A stretch of DNA of 64,000 nt. Origin: Hallerella sp963656065 (GTDB lineage Bacteria > Fibrobacterota > Fibrobacteria > Fibrobacterales > Fibrobacteraceae). Made by a program: the position numbers and the translations under genes. The notes beneath the pieces are model-generated. The model had not been told where the DNA came from. It was given only the letters and a program-made list of their open reading frames with translations, and ran no database searches. Location of the stretch: the NCBI GenBank assembly GCA_963656065.1, contig CAVKGV010000002.1, forward strand, positions 1 through 64,000, given 5' to 3'. Positions 18,298 to 26,643 of this stretch are shown here, piece by piece. How positions within the stretch are numbered: the first letter of the stretch is position 1; each line of letters opens with the position of its first letter.

Positions 18298-19079
18298 ACG
18301 AGAAGCAGTTTGGAAAGGACAAATCCGCCGATGAGAATGCTGGTCATCCCGGCGACAACGGTCGCCTTGGTGCTTTTCCCGACGCCCTCGGCTCCGCTAT
18401 GCGTATTGAAGCCGAAAAAACAGGCGTAGCTTGCGATAAAATAACCATAGAGCGCCGCCTTGATAAGACCGACAGCGAAGTCCCAATCCTCGTAAAACAT
18501 CCGGACGCCATAAAAGAACGTGTGGAAAGAGACTTCCTTGTATAACGCCGCGGTCGCATAGCCGCCCAAGATTCCGATAAAGATGCTGATGACCGTAAGA
18601 ATCGGAAGCATCACGACGGTCGCAATCAAGCGGGGAGCAAGCAGAAACCGGTAAGGATTTAGCCCCAAGACGCTGTAAGCATCGAGCTGCTCCGTAACGG
18701 CCATCGTTCCGAGTTCCGAACACATCGACGCTCCGACGCGCCCGGCAAGAACCATCGCCGTGAGAATCGGGCAAAGTTCGACCATAACGGATTTTCCGAC
18801 AGCCATCCCGACAAACACAAGGGGAATCATGTCGCCGAACTGGTAGGCCAACTGCCACGCCATAATGGCGCCCGTCGCAAGGCTCGCCGCAAATACGACA
18901 GGGATGCTAGTCACGCCCGTCACATACATCTGTTCGACAATCGTATGGAAATTTTTAAAGGAACTCGGAACGCTTTTTCCAAGTTCCCACATGAATACGA
19001 AATACCCCTGGACAACAACCAGAAACTTGCGGACATAATGTCCGAGGCTCGTCGCGGCTATGTCCATCACGGCAAACAT
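18294..19079 (-). CDS. mlaE: MlaE-family ABC permease
   Basis: 261 residues with five to six membrane helices and the MlaE/YrbE signature stretches (GRVGASMCSELGTMAVTEQ around residues 105-123, LNPYRFLLAPR). MlaE is the inner-membrane permease of the Mla lipid-transport system, which moves phospholipids between inner and outer membranes. The matching MCE protein (MlaD-like) is encoded far away at 32659-33567, and no MlaF-type ATPase is next to either gene. The gene lies three bases after the protease gene and overlaps the DciA-like start. Confidence 0.92.
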   Translation of the reverse strand: MFAVMDIAATSLGHYVRKFLVVVQGYFVFMWELGKSVPSSFKNFHTIVEQMYVTGVTSIPVVFAASLATGAIMAWQLAYQFGDMIPLVFVGMAVGKSVMVELCPILTAMVLAGRVGASMCSELGTMAVTEQLDAYSVLGLNPYRFLLAPRLIATVVMLPILTVISIFIGILGGYATAALYKEVSFHTFFYGVRMFYEDWDFAVGLIKAALYGYFIASYACFFGFNTHSGAEGVGKSTKATVVAGMTSILIGGFVLSKLLLV

Positions 19080-19082
19080 GAA

Positions 19083-20891
19083 TTACTTTTTCTTCTTCCC
19101 GGATTTTCCCTGCGCCTTGGAAGGAGCGCTTATCGCCTTTCTGTAAAGCTCCATGTCGGAAAGATACTTGATTGCTTCCTTGACCTGCGTGTCGCTCTGG
19201 AGCATGAACGCCGTACTGGTGGAGTCCCCCTGCACCGCGGTCAACAGTTCGCGCTTGATCCCGGACATGATATATTCACGGTTCGCATCGAATTGCTTGT
19301 TGCGGTCGTTTTCAAGCGCCCCGCGGAGAGCGTTTACCTGGAAGCTTAGCGCCGAATCCGAAAGGGTCTTGGAAGAATCCCCCATAAAATTCTGTTCCCT
19401 GATCAAACCCTTTTCCAAGATTTCAAGGGTCGCTATCGAGTTGCTCTTGATTTTTACGAAGTTCGTATCCTTTAGGCAAAAATCCTTGAACGCGTCGAAC
19501 AGGGAATCCGGCACTTGCCAGTTCCCGTCGATCTTCGCACCTTGCTTTTCGAGCGTCGGGCGAATCTTTACGGCAAACTTGAAATACATCGCCATCCGTT
19601 CCTGGACCTGCACAACCCACGGAATCGGGTCAAGTTCGATATCCACATCGGGCGTAATGCCGCCACCGCCGAACATCTTGCGACCGGCATTCGTCACAAA
19701 CGTATCGACTGCGACCGTATCCTTTTTTGCGGCAAGCGAATCCGCCTCCGCAGCTTCCGAATCTTCATCCTCGTAGGCTTCCTCTTCGCGGATTTTCAGT
19801 CCCTTGATGCCGTTCTCCGGCTTGTTGATGCAACGTCCAAACGGCAGGTAGTAAAAAGCGGTCGTGAGCTTCAGCGCATAGCCCTGGTTATCCAACGGGA
19901 AAATCGTCTGGACGGACCCCTTTCCAAAGGACGTCTTGCCAATGATGAGTCCGCGATCCCAATCCTGAATCGCCCCCGAAACGATTTCCGCAGCACTCGC
20001 AGAGCCTTGGTTCACCAAGACGACAAGCGGTACATCCGGAGAAACGATGCCGTCCCGGCGCGCGCGACTTTCCGTCTGCTGCGTACGACCGCGCGTGCTC
20101 ACGATCAAGTTCCCCTTTTTCAAGAAAAGTTCCCCGATTTCCACAGCCTGGTTCAGCAGGCCACCCGGATTGTAACGCAGGTCGAGAATGATTTTTTTCA
20201 TGCCCTGCTTTTGAAGCTTGTGAATCGCATTCACGACTTCTTCACGCGTCTTGAGCGAAAACGAGGAAAGCTTGATATAGCCGATATCATTCGTCACCAT
20301 GCCGCTATACGGAACTGCATGGACGACGATTTTTGCCCGCGTAATCGTAAAGTCCATCAGTTCGCTTACGCCGGAGCGCGCAATGCTTATCGTTACGTCG
20401 GTTCCCACCTTTCCCCGGAGCTTTCCGACAGCTTCGTCAAGGGTAAAACCGTGCGTATCCTTTCCGTCAATTTTCATGATGCGGTCGCCCGCCCGGATTC
20501 CCAGGTTGAACGCCGGCGTACCCGCTAGCGGAGAAATTACGGTCAAGACATTGTCCCGCAGGCTAATCGTAATTCCCACGCCTCCAAATTCGCCTTCCGT
20601 AGAAACTTTCAGATCCTCGTAATCCTTCGGGGCAAAGACTGCCGTATGCGGGTCAAGAATCCCGCGCATTCCCTGAATCGCCGCATCCGAAAGTTCCGCC
20701 GGATCGACATCCTCGACATATTTCAGGTTGACTTCGGAAAGGACCTTGTTCAAGCGCGAAAGCTCCTCGTAAAAATCACCGGGAGCTTTTTTTTCGGATT
20801 TGGCTGCCGCAGCAAAAACAACGTTGACGGCGAGCCCCGAGACTAGGAGGGAGCGGAAAAAGATACGCACAGGAGACATTCTGGATTTCAT
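19083..20891 (-). CDS. ctp: S41 C-terminal processing serine protease
   Basis: 602 residues from the ATG at 20891, which gives a signal peptide with hydrophobic core LLVSGLAVNVVFAAAA. A PDZ domain (EFGGVGITISLRDNVLTV onward) precedes the S41 catalytic core. Nucleophile Ser lies in NQGSASAAEIVSGA and the general-base Lys in GKTSFGKGSVQ. The protease is periplasmic and trims C-termini of envelope proteins. An acidic insertion (EEEAYEDEDSEAAEADS) and a long helical C-terminal extension of about 170 residues are added to the usual core. It is the first gene of the run that continues through mlaE and gyrB. Confidence 0.9.
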   Translation of the reverse strand: MKSRMSPVRIFFRSLLVSGLAVNVVFAAAAKSEKKAPGDFYEELSRLNKVLSEVNLKYVEDVDPAELSDAAIQGMRGILDPHTAVFAPKDYEDLKVSTEGEFGGVGITISLRDNVLTVISPLAGTPAFNLGIRAGDRIMKIDGKDTHGFTLDEAVGKLRGKVGTDVTISIARSGVSELMDFTITRAKIVVHAVPYSGMVTNDIGYIKLSSFSLKTREEVVNAIHKLQKQGMKKIILDLRYNPGGLLNQAVEIGELFLKKGNLIVSTRGRTQQTESRARRDGIVSPDVPLVVLVNQGSASAAEIVSGAIQDWDRGLIIGKTSFGKGSVQTIFPLDNQGYALKLTTAFYYLPFGRCINKPENGIKGLKIREEEAYEDEDSEAAEADSLAAKKDTVAVDTFVTNAGRKMFGGGGITPDVDIELDPIPWVVQVQERMAMYFKFAVKIRPTLEKQGAKIDGNWQVPDSLFDAFKDFCLKDTNFVKIKSNSIATLEILEKGLIREQNFMGDSSKTLSDSALSFQVNALRGALENDRNKQFDANREYIMSGIKRELLTAVQGDSTSTAFMLQSDTQVKEAIKYLSDMELYRKAISAPSKAQGKSGKKKK

Positions 20892-20975
20892 GCCTGTAAA
20901 AATACAATTTTCGTAAGCGGACAACAATTCCATTTCCTTTTCCAAACGCCCCTGCCGAGGGAAAACTTTCACGGT

Positions 20976-21009
20976 AAAAAAAGAATCCCGCCGTCGGATG
21001 GCGAGATTC
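20976..21009 (-). terminator. Intrinsic terminator of the carboxyltransferase gene
   Basis: On the minus strand the hairpin (20983-20992 with 20999-21009, roughly GAATC-CGCC pairing) is followed by a run of seven T residues. It lies just beyond the stop at 21032 and before the protease gene. Confidence 0.7.
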
Positions 21010-21031
21010 CCAAATCAAAAGATTTCGAGGA

Positions 21032-22627
21032 CTACTTGAGCGTGCTGACCTGCACATCCCAGCTTTGTCCGTTCAGTGCGACGCGATATGTATTTGTCGC
21101 CTGGACTTTCATGCCGTTCGTGTTCACCGAAGCGGCAGCCGGCTTTGCAGCGAGAGCGGCGTTCGGATCTTTCTTGGGAACACCGATGTGGCGATTGCCC
21201 TTGAGGAAGTCGATGCCCTTGTTTCCGCCCTTCGTCTGGAGGCAGCCCGTGATGAAAATATTCTCGTCGTTTACCGGGAGACCGTTTTCTTCGAGGAGCT
21301 TCTTCGCGAGCGGAATGCCCGGTTCGAGGATTTCCGCAGCGCACTTGACGCCCGGATGGACTTCGGCAAAAGGCTTCTTGCCCATCTGCTCGGCGGCGAT
21401 TTTCACCAGTTCCGCATCCGGTTCGCACGGCGTTTTTCCCAGATAGCCGAGGATCATGTTGCCGTAGCCTTCGGTGATTTTGTGCCACGTATCGAGACCC
21501 TTGCTCTTGTTCACCGTATTGACATACGCCTGCTGGAAATAATACTGGGAAACCGGGGTCACGGAAGACGCAAAGCCGCCACGACGGACACATTCGCTCA
21601 TATTCGCAATGACCTGCGGATACAGGTGGAACGTCTTCGTTTCGCGCATCATCAGCGTGTTCGCCGTGAGGGCTCCGCCCGGCATCGGGGAGAAAATCAC
21701 ATCCGAAGAAATTTGACGGGATTCCGGCGGGAAGTTGTAATCCTTGAGGCATTCGACCGCGACATTGTTCGCTTCCATGAGCTTTGGAATCGAATCGTCA
21801 TCGACAATGCCGTCTTCGCCGAGGGCGAGCGCAAAGCCGGTCCCCTTGAGAGCATGATACATGCTGAAAAGATCAGGCTGGGACGTTCCGCCGGAAAGAG
21901 GCTTGCGGGCGAGATCTACGCCGTCCGCACCGCCTTCAATCGCCGCCAGATACTGGCGAAGGCCCGTGCCGCAGGTTTCGTGGGAATGGATGCGGAGTTC
22001 CACCTTGTCGCCAAGAAGCTTGCGGGCACGCTTGAACGTTTCATAAACCTTCATCGGATTTGCGGTCCCGGATGCGTCCTTGAAGCATACCGAAGCGAAC
22101 GGAACGCCCGCGTCGAGAATGCTTTTCAAAACCTTCTCGTAAAAATCCGGATCGTGAGCGCCCTTGCAGCCGAGCGGAAGTTCCATCATCGTCACGACGA
22201 CTTCGTGCTCAAGCCCGGCATTCGTGATGCACTGGCCGGAGTAAATCAAATTATTCACATCGTTCAGTGCATCGAAGTTCCGAATCCGGGTCATCCCGTG
22301 CTTCTTGAACATCTTCGCGTGAAGATCAATCATGTCGTAGGGCTGCGGAGCGAGCGCCACCACGTTGATGCCGCGGGCGAGTGTCTGCAGGCGAGCCTTC
22401 GGACCGACCGTCTTGCGGAACGTATCCATCATGTCAAAAGCGTCTTCGCCGCAATTCTGGTATAACGCCTGGAAACGGGCGCCGCCACCCGCTTCAAAAT
22501 GGGTGATGCCGGCTGCAGCGGCCGCTTCGACTGCGGGCATAAAATCTTTTGTAAAGACGCGGGCTCCGAAAATTGACTGGAAGCCGTCGCGGAAAGACGT
22601 GTCTTGGAAGAGGATTTTCTTTGTCAT
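21032..22627 (-). CDS. Pyruvate carboxylase subunit B / oxaloacetate decarboxylase alpha-type carboxyltransferase
   Basis: 531 residues. The N-terminal HMGL-like TIM barrel opens with LFQDTSFRDGFQS, the metal and substrate motif of this family. It continues with KDASGTANP and RIHSHETCGTG, and is followed by the conserved PYC/OADA domain (SPMPGGALTANT). The protein transfers CO2 between carboxybiotin and pyruvate/oxaloacetate. The usual C-terminal biotinyl domain with its MKM lysine motif is missing; the chain ends soon after a short segment GQSWDVQVSTLK. The biotin carrier must therefore be a separate protein, not encoded here. The gene is monocistronic, with its own terminator. Confidence 0.88.
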   Translation of the reverse strand: MTKKILFQDTSFRDGFQSIFGARVFTKDFMPAVEAAAAAGITHFEAGGGARFQALYQNCGEDAFDMMDTFRKTVGPKARLQTLARGINVVALAPQPYDMIDLHAKMFKKHGMTRIRNFDALNDVNNLIYSGQCITNAGLEHEVVVTMMELPLGCKGAHDPDFYEKVLKSILDAGVPFASVCFKDASGTANPMKVYETFKRARKLLGDKVELRIHSHETCGTGLRQYLAAIEGGADGVDLARKPLSGGTSQPDLFSMYHALKGTGFALALGEDGIVDDDSIPKLMEANNVAVECLKDYNFPPESRQISSDVIFSPMPGGALTANTLMMRETKTFHLYPQVIANMSECVRRGGFASSVTPVSQYYFQQAYVNTVNKSKGLDTWHKITEGYGNMILGYLGKTPCEPDAELVKIAAEQMGKKPFAEVHPGVKCAAEILEPGIPLAKKLLEENGLPVNDENIFITGCLQTKGGNKGIDFLKGNRHIGVPKKDPNAALAAKPAAASVNTNGMKVQATNTYRVALNGQSWDVQVSTLK

Positions 22628-22639
22628 AGATGTTCCAAT

Positions 22640-22656
22640 GGGGGAATCGCACCCCC
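22640..22656 (-). other. Hairpin in the leader of the carboxyltransferase gene
   Basis: A perfect 5-bp GC stem (GGGGG/CCCCC) with a 7-base loop TGCGATT lies just upstream of the GGAA ribosome site of the gene starting at 22627. The shape resembles a tRNA T arm, but no other tRNA parts are present. It may influence translation or be a leftover fragment. Confidence 0.4.
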
Positions 22657-22706
22657 TGTCTGAGGGTCAAAATCAACTTTTAACAATATACAAAAGTTAT
22701 GCATCT

Positions 22707-23282
22707 TTATTCCGGACGAGAATGCGGGAGTTTCCTGTGGACACGGCAGGGATTTCCAAAGGCTACACAGTCACTCGGAATATCCCGGGTCACCACGCTT
22801 CCCGCCCCGACAACCGTTCGATCCCCGATGGAAACGCCCGGACAGACGATGACCGATCCGCCCAGCCAAACATCATCTCCGACCGAAACGGGCTTTGCGA
22901 GGCACTCCTTTTGGCGTTCTACGGCATCGACCGGATGCGTCGCCGCATAGATTTGCACGTTCGGCGCAATCCAGCAACGCTTTCCGATGGAAACCTTCGC
23001 CGTGTCGAGAATCGTACAGCCGTAATTGATAAAAGTCCCGGCTCCGATAAAGATGTTCTTCCCCGCGTCGCAAAAGAACGGCGGTTCGATATGCACAGAA
23101 GCGTCCCAGCCACCGAACAGTTCCCGAAAACATTCCTCGCGAAGCTCAAAATCTTCCGGCGAAGAGGCGTTCAGCCGGTGCAGAATCTTTTGACAGGAAA
23201 GGCGCAATTCCAGAGCCTCGACGGGAGACTCCCGAAAATGCCCGCCAAAGATTCTCCGCAGATACGCTTCGCGTCCGTCCAT
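22707..23282 (-). CDS. Maltose/galactoside O-acetyltransferase family protein
   Basis: 191 residues, matching Maa/LacA/NodL-type acetyltransferases. An N-terminal helical segment with MDGREAYLRR and the PPFFCDAGKNIFIG motif precedes left-handed beta-helix hexapeptide repeats (VSIGKRCWIAPNVQIYAATH; the His here corresponds to the catalytic one). It ends with DVWLGGSVIVCPGVSIG and a typical VVTRDIP segment. It transfers acetyl from acetyl-CoA to a sugar hydroxyl in the cytoplasm; the acceptor is not known. It follows a small lipoprotein gene by two bases. Confidence 0.92.
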   Translation of the reverse strand: MDGREAYLRRIFGGHFRESPVEALELRLSCQKILHRLNASSPEDFELREECFRELFGGWDASVHIEPPFFCDAGKNIFIGAGTFINYGCTILDTAKVSIGKRCWIAPNVQIYAATHPVDAVERQKECLAKPVSVGDDVWLGGSVIVCPGVSIGDRTVVGAGSVVTRDIPSDCVAFGNPCRVHRKLPHSRPE

Positions 23283-23284
23283 CG

Positions 23285-23452
23285 CTATTCCTGTTCGCTA
23301 TCGTCCGTCGTGCAATTTGGAGACGAAGGATTTTCCGTGCACTCGTCGGTTGTTCCGCTAGAACTGCTCGATCCCGAGCTGGAACAGGCGGAAAAAGACA
23401 TCGCGAGTGCGATAAATCCCAAGAAGAAAACAAGGCAAAATTTCTTTTTCAT
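23285..23452 (-). CDS. Small Ser-rich lipoprotein
   Basis: 55 residues from the ATG at 23452. The N-terminus MKKKFCLVFFLGFIALAMSF is a signal peptide followed by lipobox SFSAC, then a run of Ser/Gly and an acidic tail with two further Cys (CTENPSSPNC). GGAAAC stands before the ATG. Short lipoproteins with Ser-rich spacers of this style are frequent in Fibrobacter-type genomes. It may share a transcript with the acetyltransferase. No function can be assigned. Confidence 0.6.
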   Translation of the reverse strand: MKKKFCLVFFLGFIALAMSFSACSSSGSSSSSGTTDECTENPSSPNCTTDDSEQE

Positions 23453-23551
23453 GTTTCCATTATAGATTTTTTTTCGGGCAAATTCTAGCCTTTTTTCCAA
23501 AAGGTCTTATTTTTTCAATCTTCCGAATTTTCAAGAATCACACCATCAAAC

Positions 23552-23575
23552 AAAAAATCCCGCCAAATGACGGGA
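23552..23575 (-). terminator. Intrinsic terminator of the HU gene
   Basis: On the minus strand TCCCG (23575-23571) pairs with CGGGA (23562-23558) around an eight-base loop and is followed by six T. It lies 26 bases after the HU stop. Confidence 0.75.
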
Positions 23576-23601
23576 CGTTCTGTTTTGTCAGGAGAAACGA
23601 A

Positions 23602-23898
23602 TTACTTCTTCGCAGCCTTGGACTTCTTCGCGGTAGCCTTGAGCTCGGAACCGACCTTGAACGAAACGACCTTCGTCGCCTTGATCTTGATCTTTTCGCC
23701 GGTGAGCGGGTTGCGCCCCTGGCGCGCAGCGCGTTCCTTGACACTGAACGTTCCAAAGCCGATGAGCTGCACCGGGCCGCCCTTCTTGATGCCTTCGGTG
23801 ATGCCGTCGAGGACAGCATTCACGGCTGCGGTGGCGGCGACTTTCGTTTCGATGCCAGCGGCTTTCTGAACGAATTCAATGAGTTCTTGCTTGTTCAT
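23602..23898 (-). CDS. hup: HU-family DNA-binding protein
   Basis: 98 residues. It has the whole HU/IHF pattern: N-terminal helices MNKQELIEFVQKAAGIE, then IGFGTFSVKERAARQGRNP (the DNA-binding arm with the R-x-GRNP signature) and a Lys/Ala-rich C-terminal tail. It compacts and bends DNA as a dimer. A strong promoter, an AGGAG ribosome site (CCTTAGGAGAATTAATCC before the ATG) and a terminator make it a single, highly expressed gene. Confidence 0.97.
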   Translation of the reverse strand: MNKQELIEFVQKAAGIETKVAATAAVNAVLDGITEGIKKGGPVQLIGFGTFSVKERAARQGRNPLTGEKIKIKATKVVSFKVGSELKATAKKSKAAKK

Positions 23899-23939
23899 GG
23901 ATTAATTCTCCTAAGGTGAATTTTTGATTCAATGATATT

Positions 23940-23967
23940 ATTATACCTTTTTTTCGGCACAAAACAA
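23940..23967 (-). promoter_or_regulatory. Strong sigma-70-type promoter of the HU gene
   Basis: On the minus strand TTGTTT (23967-23962) and TATAAT (23945-23940) are separated by 16 bases. The -10 is perfect consensus, placing transcription start roughly 30-35 bases before the HU ATG. Confidence 0.8.
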
Positions 23968-24015
23968 GAGTTTTCCTCAAAAAAAATCGCAGAGAACCTT
24001 ATTTTGTGGGGATTC

Positions 24016-25218
24016 TCACGCATCCGGAGGAGAAGGTTCCTTGCGACGACGGGGAAAAATTCGATGTTCCACGTACTCTTGAAAGATAGCGATGACGATA
24101 CATGTAAAGGGAATCGCGCAGACAAGTCCGATAAAACCGAGGAGCTTTCCCCAGACGGAAATCGAAAGAAGAATCAGGACCGGCGGCAGATTCATCTCCG
24201 TTCCGACAATTTTCGGGATGATGAACATGTCTTCGATAATTTGAATCACCAGATAGATTCCCGCGATAATCAGAACGACTTCCCAGAACGGAAGCCCCGT
24301 GTCAAAGGAATAGACTATCCCGAGAAAGAAAGCTATCGGCATACTCGCCACCTGCAGATAGGGGACCATGTTCAAAATCCCGATGAAAAGCCCGAACACG
24401 ATTCCCATCGGAAACCCGATGACGCCAAACGCAATCGCATAGAGAACGCCCACCAGAAAAGCGACAAGGCTCTGGGAGCGAAAGTAGGACTTCATCAGAA
24501 GATTCGTTTTGCGGAGAAGGTCCGGTTTTTCAACGGAATCCAGCGGGATCAGGATTCGAAGTTTCCGGGAGATCTTCGGCATGTCGAGCATCAGGAATGT
24601 CGTGTACATCGCGATAAAGACGACGCTCACTAACGTGAGAACAACAGAAGCCGTCCCCGAAAGGACGCCCATCGCTCCGGGCAAAAGCTTCGCCACCATC
24701 GACTGCACCGTTTCCCAGAAGCTTATGTCCTGCAAGGATTCGAGGAACTGCGAACCGGCGGCAAAATGTTCCAGTTCGCCGCGCCAATCCGAAGGGATCA
24801 AAGCGAGAAATTTCTGGATCCATGCGCTGTCCGCCATAAAATTTTTGATGAGCGTTCCAAACCGGCTAAATTCCGCGCTTATCTGGGGAATGAAAATCAG
24901 GCATACGAGCGTGATAGCCGAAGCCATCAATACAAGCGTGATAACCGTCGCAGCGACCCGCGCAAGGCCCCGCGGAAGCTTGCGAAATTTTGGATGCCGG
25001 AGCACTACCCGACAACGTTCCTCGATAGCATCGACGATCGGGTTCACGATATAAGCGATGAGAAAAGCTCCGACAAAAGGCGTAAGGACTCCGCGCAGAT
25101 AATAGAGCAGGGCGACTCCGCAGGCGCCAAGAAGCACGACGGAAACGTACTTGAGAATCAGCTTAACATTTGCGGACGCTTCGCCCGACATTTTCCGGGT
25201 TTGCAACTTTTTTTCCAT
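24016..25218 (-). CDS. AI-2E (PerM-like) family membrane transporter
   Basis: 400 residues with the typical topology: two N-terminal membrane helices (VVLLGACGVALLYYLRGVL onward), a soluble domain in the middle, then several helices with the conserved PYLQVASMPIAF and EDMFIIPKIVG stretches. The family exports small molecules or ions, with AI-2 only one proposed substrate. The start at 25218 overlaps the end of the upstream gene by 56 bases; an internal ATG at 25191 is an alternative with a shorter overlap. Confidence 0.87.
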   Translation of the reverse strand: MEKKLQTRKMSGEASANVKLILKYVSVVLLGACGVALLYYLRGVLTPFVGAFLIAYIVNPIVDAIEERCRVVLRHPKFRKLPRGLARVAATVITLVLMASAITLVCLIFIPQISAEFSRFGTLIKNFMADSAWIQKFLALIPSDWRGELEHFAAGSQFLESLQDISFWETVQSMVAKLLPGAMGVLSGTASVVLTLVSVVFIAMYTTFLMLDMPKISRKLRILIPLDSVEKPDLLRKTNLLMKSYFRSQSLVAFLVGVLYAIAFGVIGFPMGIVFGLFIGILNMVPYLQVASMPIAFFLGIVYSFDTGLPFWEVVLIIAGIYLVIQIIEDMFIIPKIVGTEMNLPPVLILLSISVWGKLLGFIGLVCAIPFTCIVIAIFQEYVEHRIFPRRRKEPSPPDA

Positions 25219-25924
25219 ACTTCACCATGCTCCGAACATAAAAAACCGTTACCAAAACCAATATAATCAGACAAATCCGGACAAGTACCCGGTTCGTACC
25301 AAAAAACTCCAACTTTCTGATCTCGATTTCCGTCGGAAGACCGAGTAACGCGCCGTGCCCCGTCTCGATTGACACCTGCAAGACATCTTCCAGGAAAAGG
25401 TTTCCATCCTGCTCGATTCCGCGCAAGTCAAACCAGAGTTCGCTCGGTTTTACAAGCGAAAGCGGAAGGCGTTTTTCCGAATAGAAGCGGGTCGCCTGGA
25501 TTTCCATCCGGAGCGGACGGAAGCTCAAGACGTCGCCAGGCCTAGAAATTTTCGGATCCCTTGTGAACAGGATAAGCGCAACATCCACATTCGCCCGGAA
25601 CGTGATAGAAACGGAATCCAGACTGGAAAAGTCCACGCCGGAAAGCGACAGACTTTCCATTCCGCTCAGAAGCGGGAACTCGATTCCCGCATGAGGATGG
25701 TACAGGCCTGAATTCAATACGGCGGAGATGGCAATTGCGCTGTCGCTCTCAAAAAAATCGGCAACCGAAAAGCCGCCTTCCCGAGCGTCCGTATAGATTC
25801 GTGGGGATGCGGAAGCTCCGGGCCACAAGACAAGGCTCTTTCGGTGAAAACATCCATAGATCGCAAAAAGGACAGCGATACAGGCTACATAGGAAAACGT
25901 CAAGCGCCAGGAAAATCTTTTCAT
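25163..25924 (-). CDS. Membrane-anchored exported protein, paralogue A
   Basis: 253 residues. An N-terminal helix (about 8-25) and a C-terminal helix (VRICLIILVLVTVFYV) flank a periplasmic domain predicted to be beta-rich. I do not recognise the domain by name, but it aligns by eye with the next gene: a DAREGGFSVADF/DLADGGSSVARM opening, then DSVSITFRANVDVALILF against DSVLLHVYSEADNEIIVKVW, then SFRPLRMEIQ against TFRQMLKEVP. The two are tandem paralogues with touching ends (ATGA). The fold could be a galactose-binding-like sandwich such as sits in front of sensor proteins; this is inference. Confidence 0.7.
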   Translation of the reverse strand: MKRFSWRLTFSYVACIAVLFAIYGCFHRKSLVLWPGASASPRIYTDAREGGFSVADFFESDSAIAISAVLNSGLYHPHAGIEFPLLSGMESLSLSGVDFSSLDSVSITFRANVDVALILFTRDPKISRPGDVLSFRPLRMEIQATRFYSEKRLPLSLVKPSELWFDLRGIEQDGNLFLEDVLQVSIETGHGALLGLPTEIEIRKLEFFGTNRVLVRICLIILVLVTVFYVRSMVKYGKKVANPENVGRSVRKC

Positions 25925-26643
25925 TTTTTCTTCTTGATAAATCCGAGCGCGACGATAACTATCAAAACGCTTACGGCAAGAAACACGGCGAGTTCGACAG
26001 TCCCCGTGCCTTTCGCGGATATGGCCAGTATCCGAAATTTCATCGGAACGCCACGCTTTGCATTCCAGCCCGGAGTGATTTCAAAACGGGCGACATGTTC
26101 CTTGTGACGCTGCACCAAATCCTTGTCCGCGCCAGTCTGTGCGAACCAAAAATCGGGAACATAAAACTTATCGAAAGCAATCGAAATCCGGTTGTCGCCC
26201 TTTTTTAGCGGAACTTCCTTGAGCATCTGGCGGAAAGTGTGGAGCGAATCCCTGTTTGTTACGTCCGGATCGAATGTCCAGACCTTGACGATTATTTCGT
26301 TGTCCGCTTCCGAATATACGTGTAAAAGAACGGAATCCACCAGGCTCCAGTTTTCGTAGTGCGATTTTTTCCCTGCGGAATTTTCAGCAAGCGGCCAGAT
26401 GATTCCGCACCACGCACTTTTCGACGCGTCTGCGCCGAGCGTACATTCGAAATCCAGCGCAGAATCCGAAACGGTCATCCGGGCAACCGAAGAGCCTCCG
26501 TCGGCCAAATCATCATAGGCCAGAATATTTTCATTTGTTCGCAACGGAAATACGGGGATCAAAAATTCCCGCTTAGGGATAAACACATAAGCGACAAAGA
26601 TGAATACAACCGCGACACTTAGGATTGCGATGCGTTTTGCCAT
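25921..26643 (-). CDS. Membrane-anchored exported protein, paralogue B
   Basis: 240 residues with the same plan as its downstream neighbour: N-terminal helix (about 5-20), beta-rich exported domain, C-terminal helix (VELAVFLAVSVLIVIVALGF) and a basic tail KKKK facing the cytoplasm. No catalytic motif is visible. The stop overlaps the next start (ATGA), and its own start overlaps the zinc-ribbon gene by 25 bases, so four genes from 27173 to 24016 are probably co-transcribed. The product could scaffold or sense something at the inner membrane, but the function is unknown. Confidence 0.7.
   Translation of the reverse strand: MAKRIAILSVAVVFIFVAYVFIPKREFLIPVFPLRTNENILAYDDLADGGSSVARMTVSDSALDFECTLGADASKSAWCGIIWPLAENSAGKKSHYENWSLVDSVLLHVYSEADNEIIVKVWTFDPDVTNRDSLHTFRQMLKEVPLKKGDNRISIAFDKFYVPDFWFAQTGADKDLVQRHKEHVARFEITPGWNAKRGVPMKFRILAISAKGTGTVELAVFLAVSVLIVIVALGFIKKKK

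Noticed and set aside
21065..22465. A 466-codon plus-strand frame opposite the carboxyltransferase
   Set aside because: Shadow of a gene with intact PYC/OADA motifs.
22636..22700. A tRNA gene before the carboxyltransferase
   Set aside because: Only a T-arm-like hairpin is present; no acceptor, D or anticodon arms can be formed.
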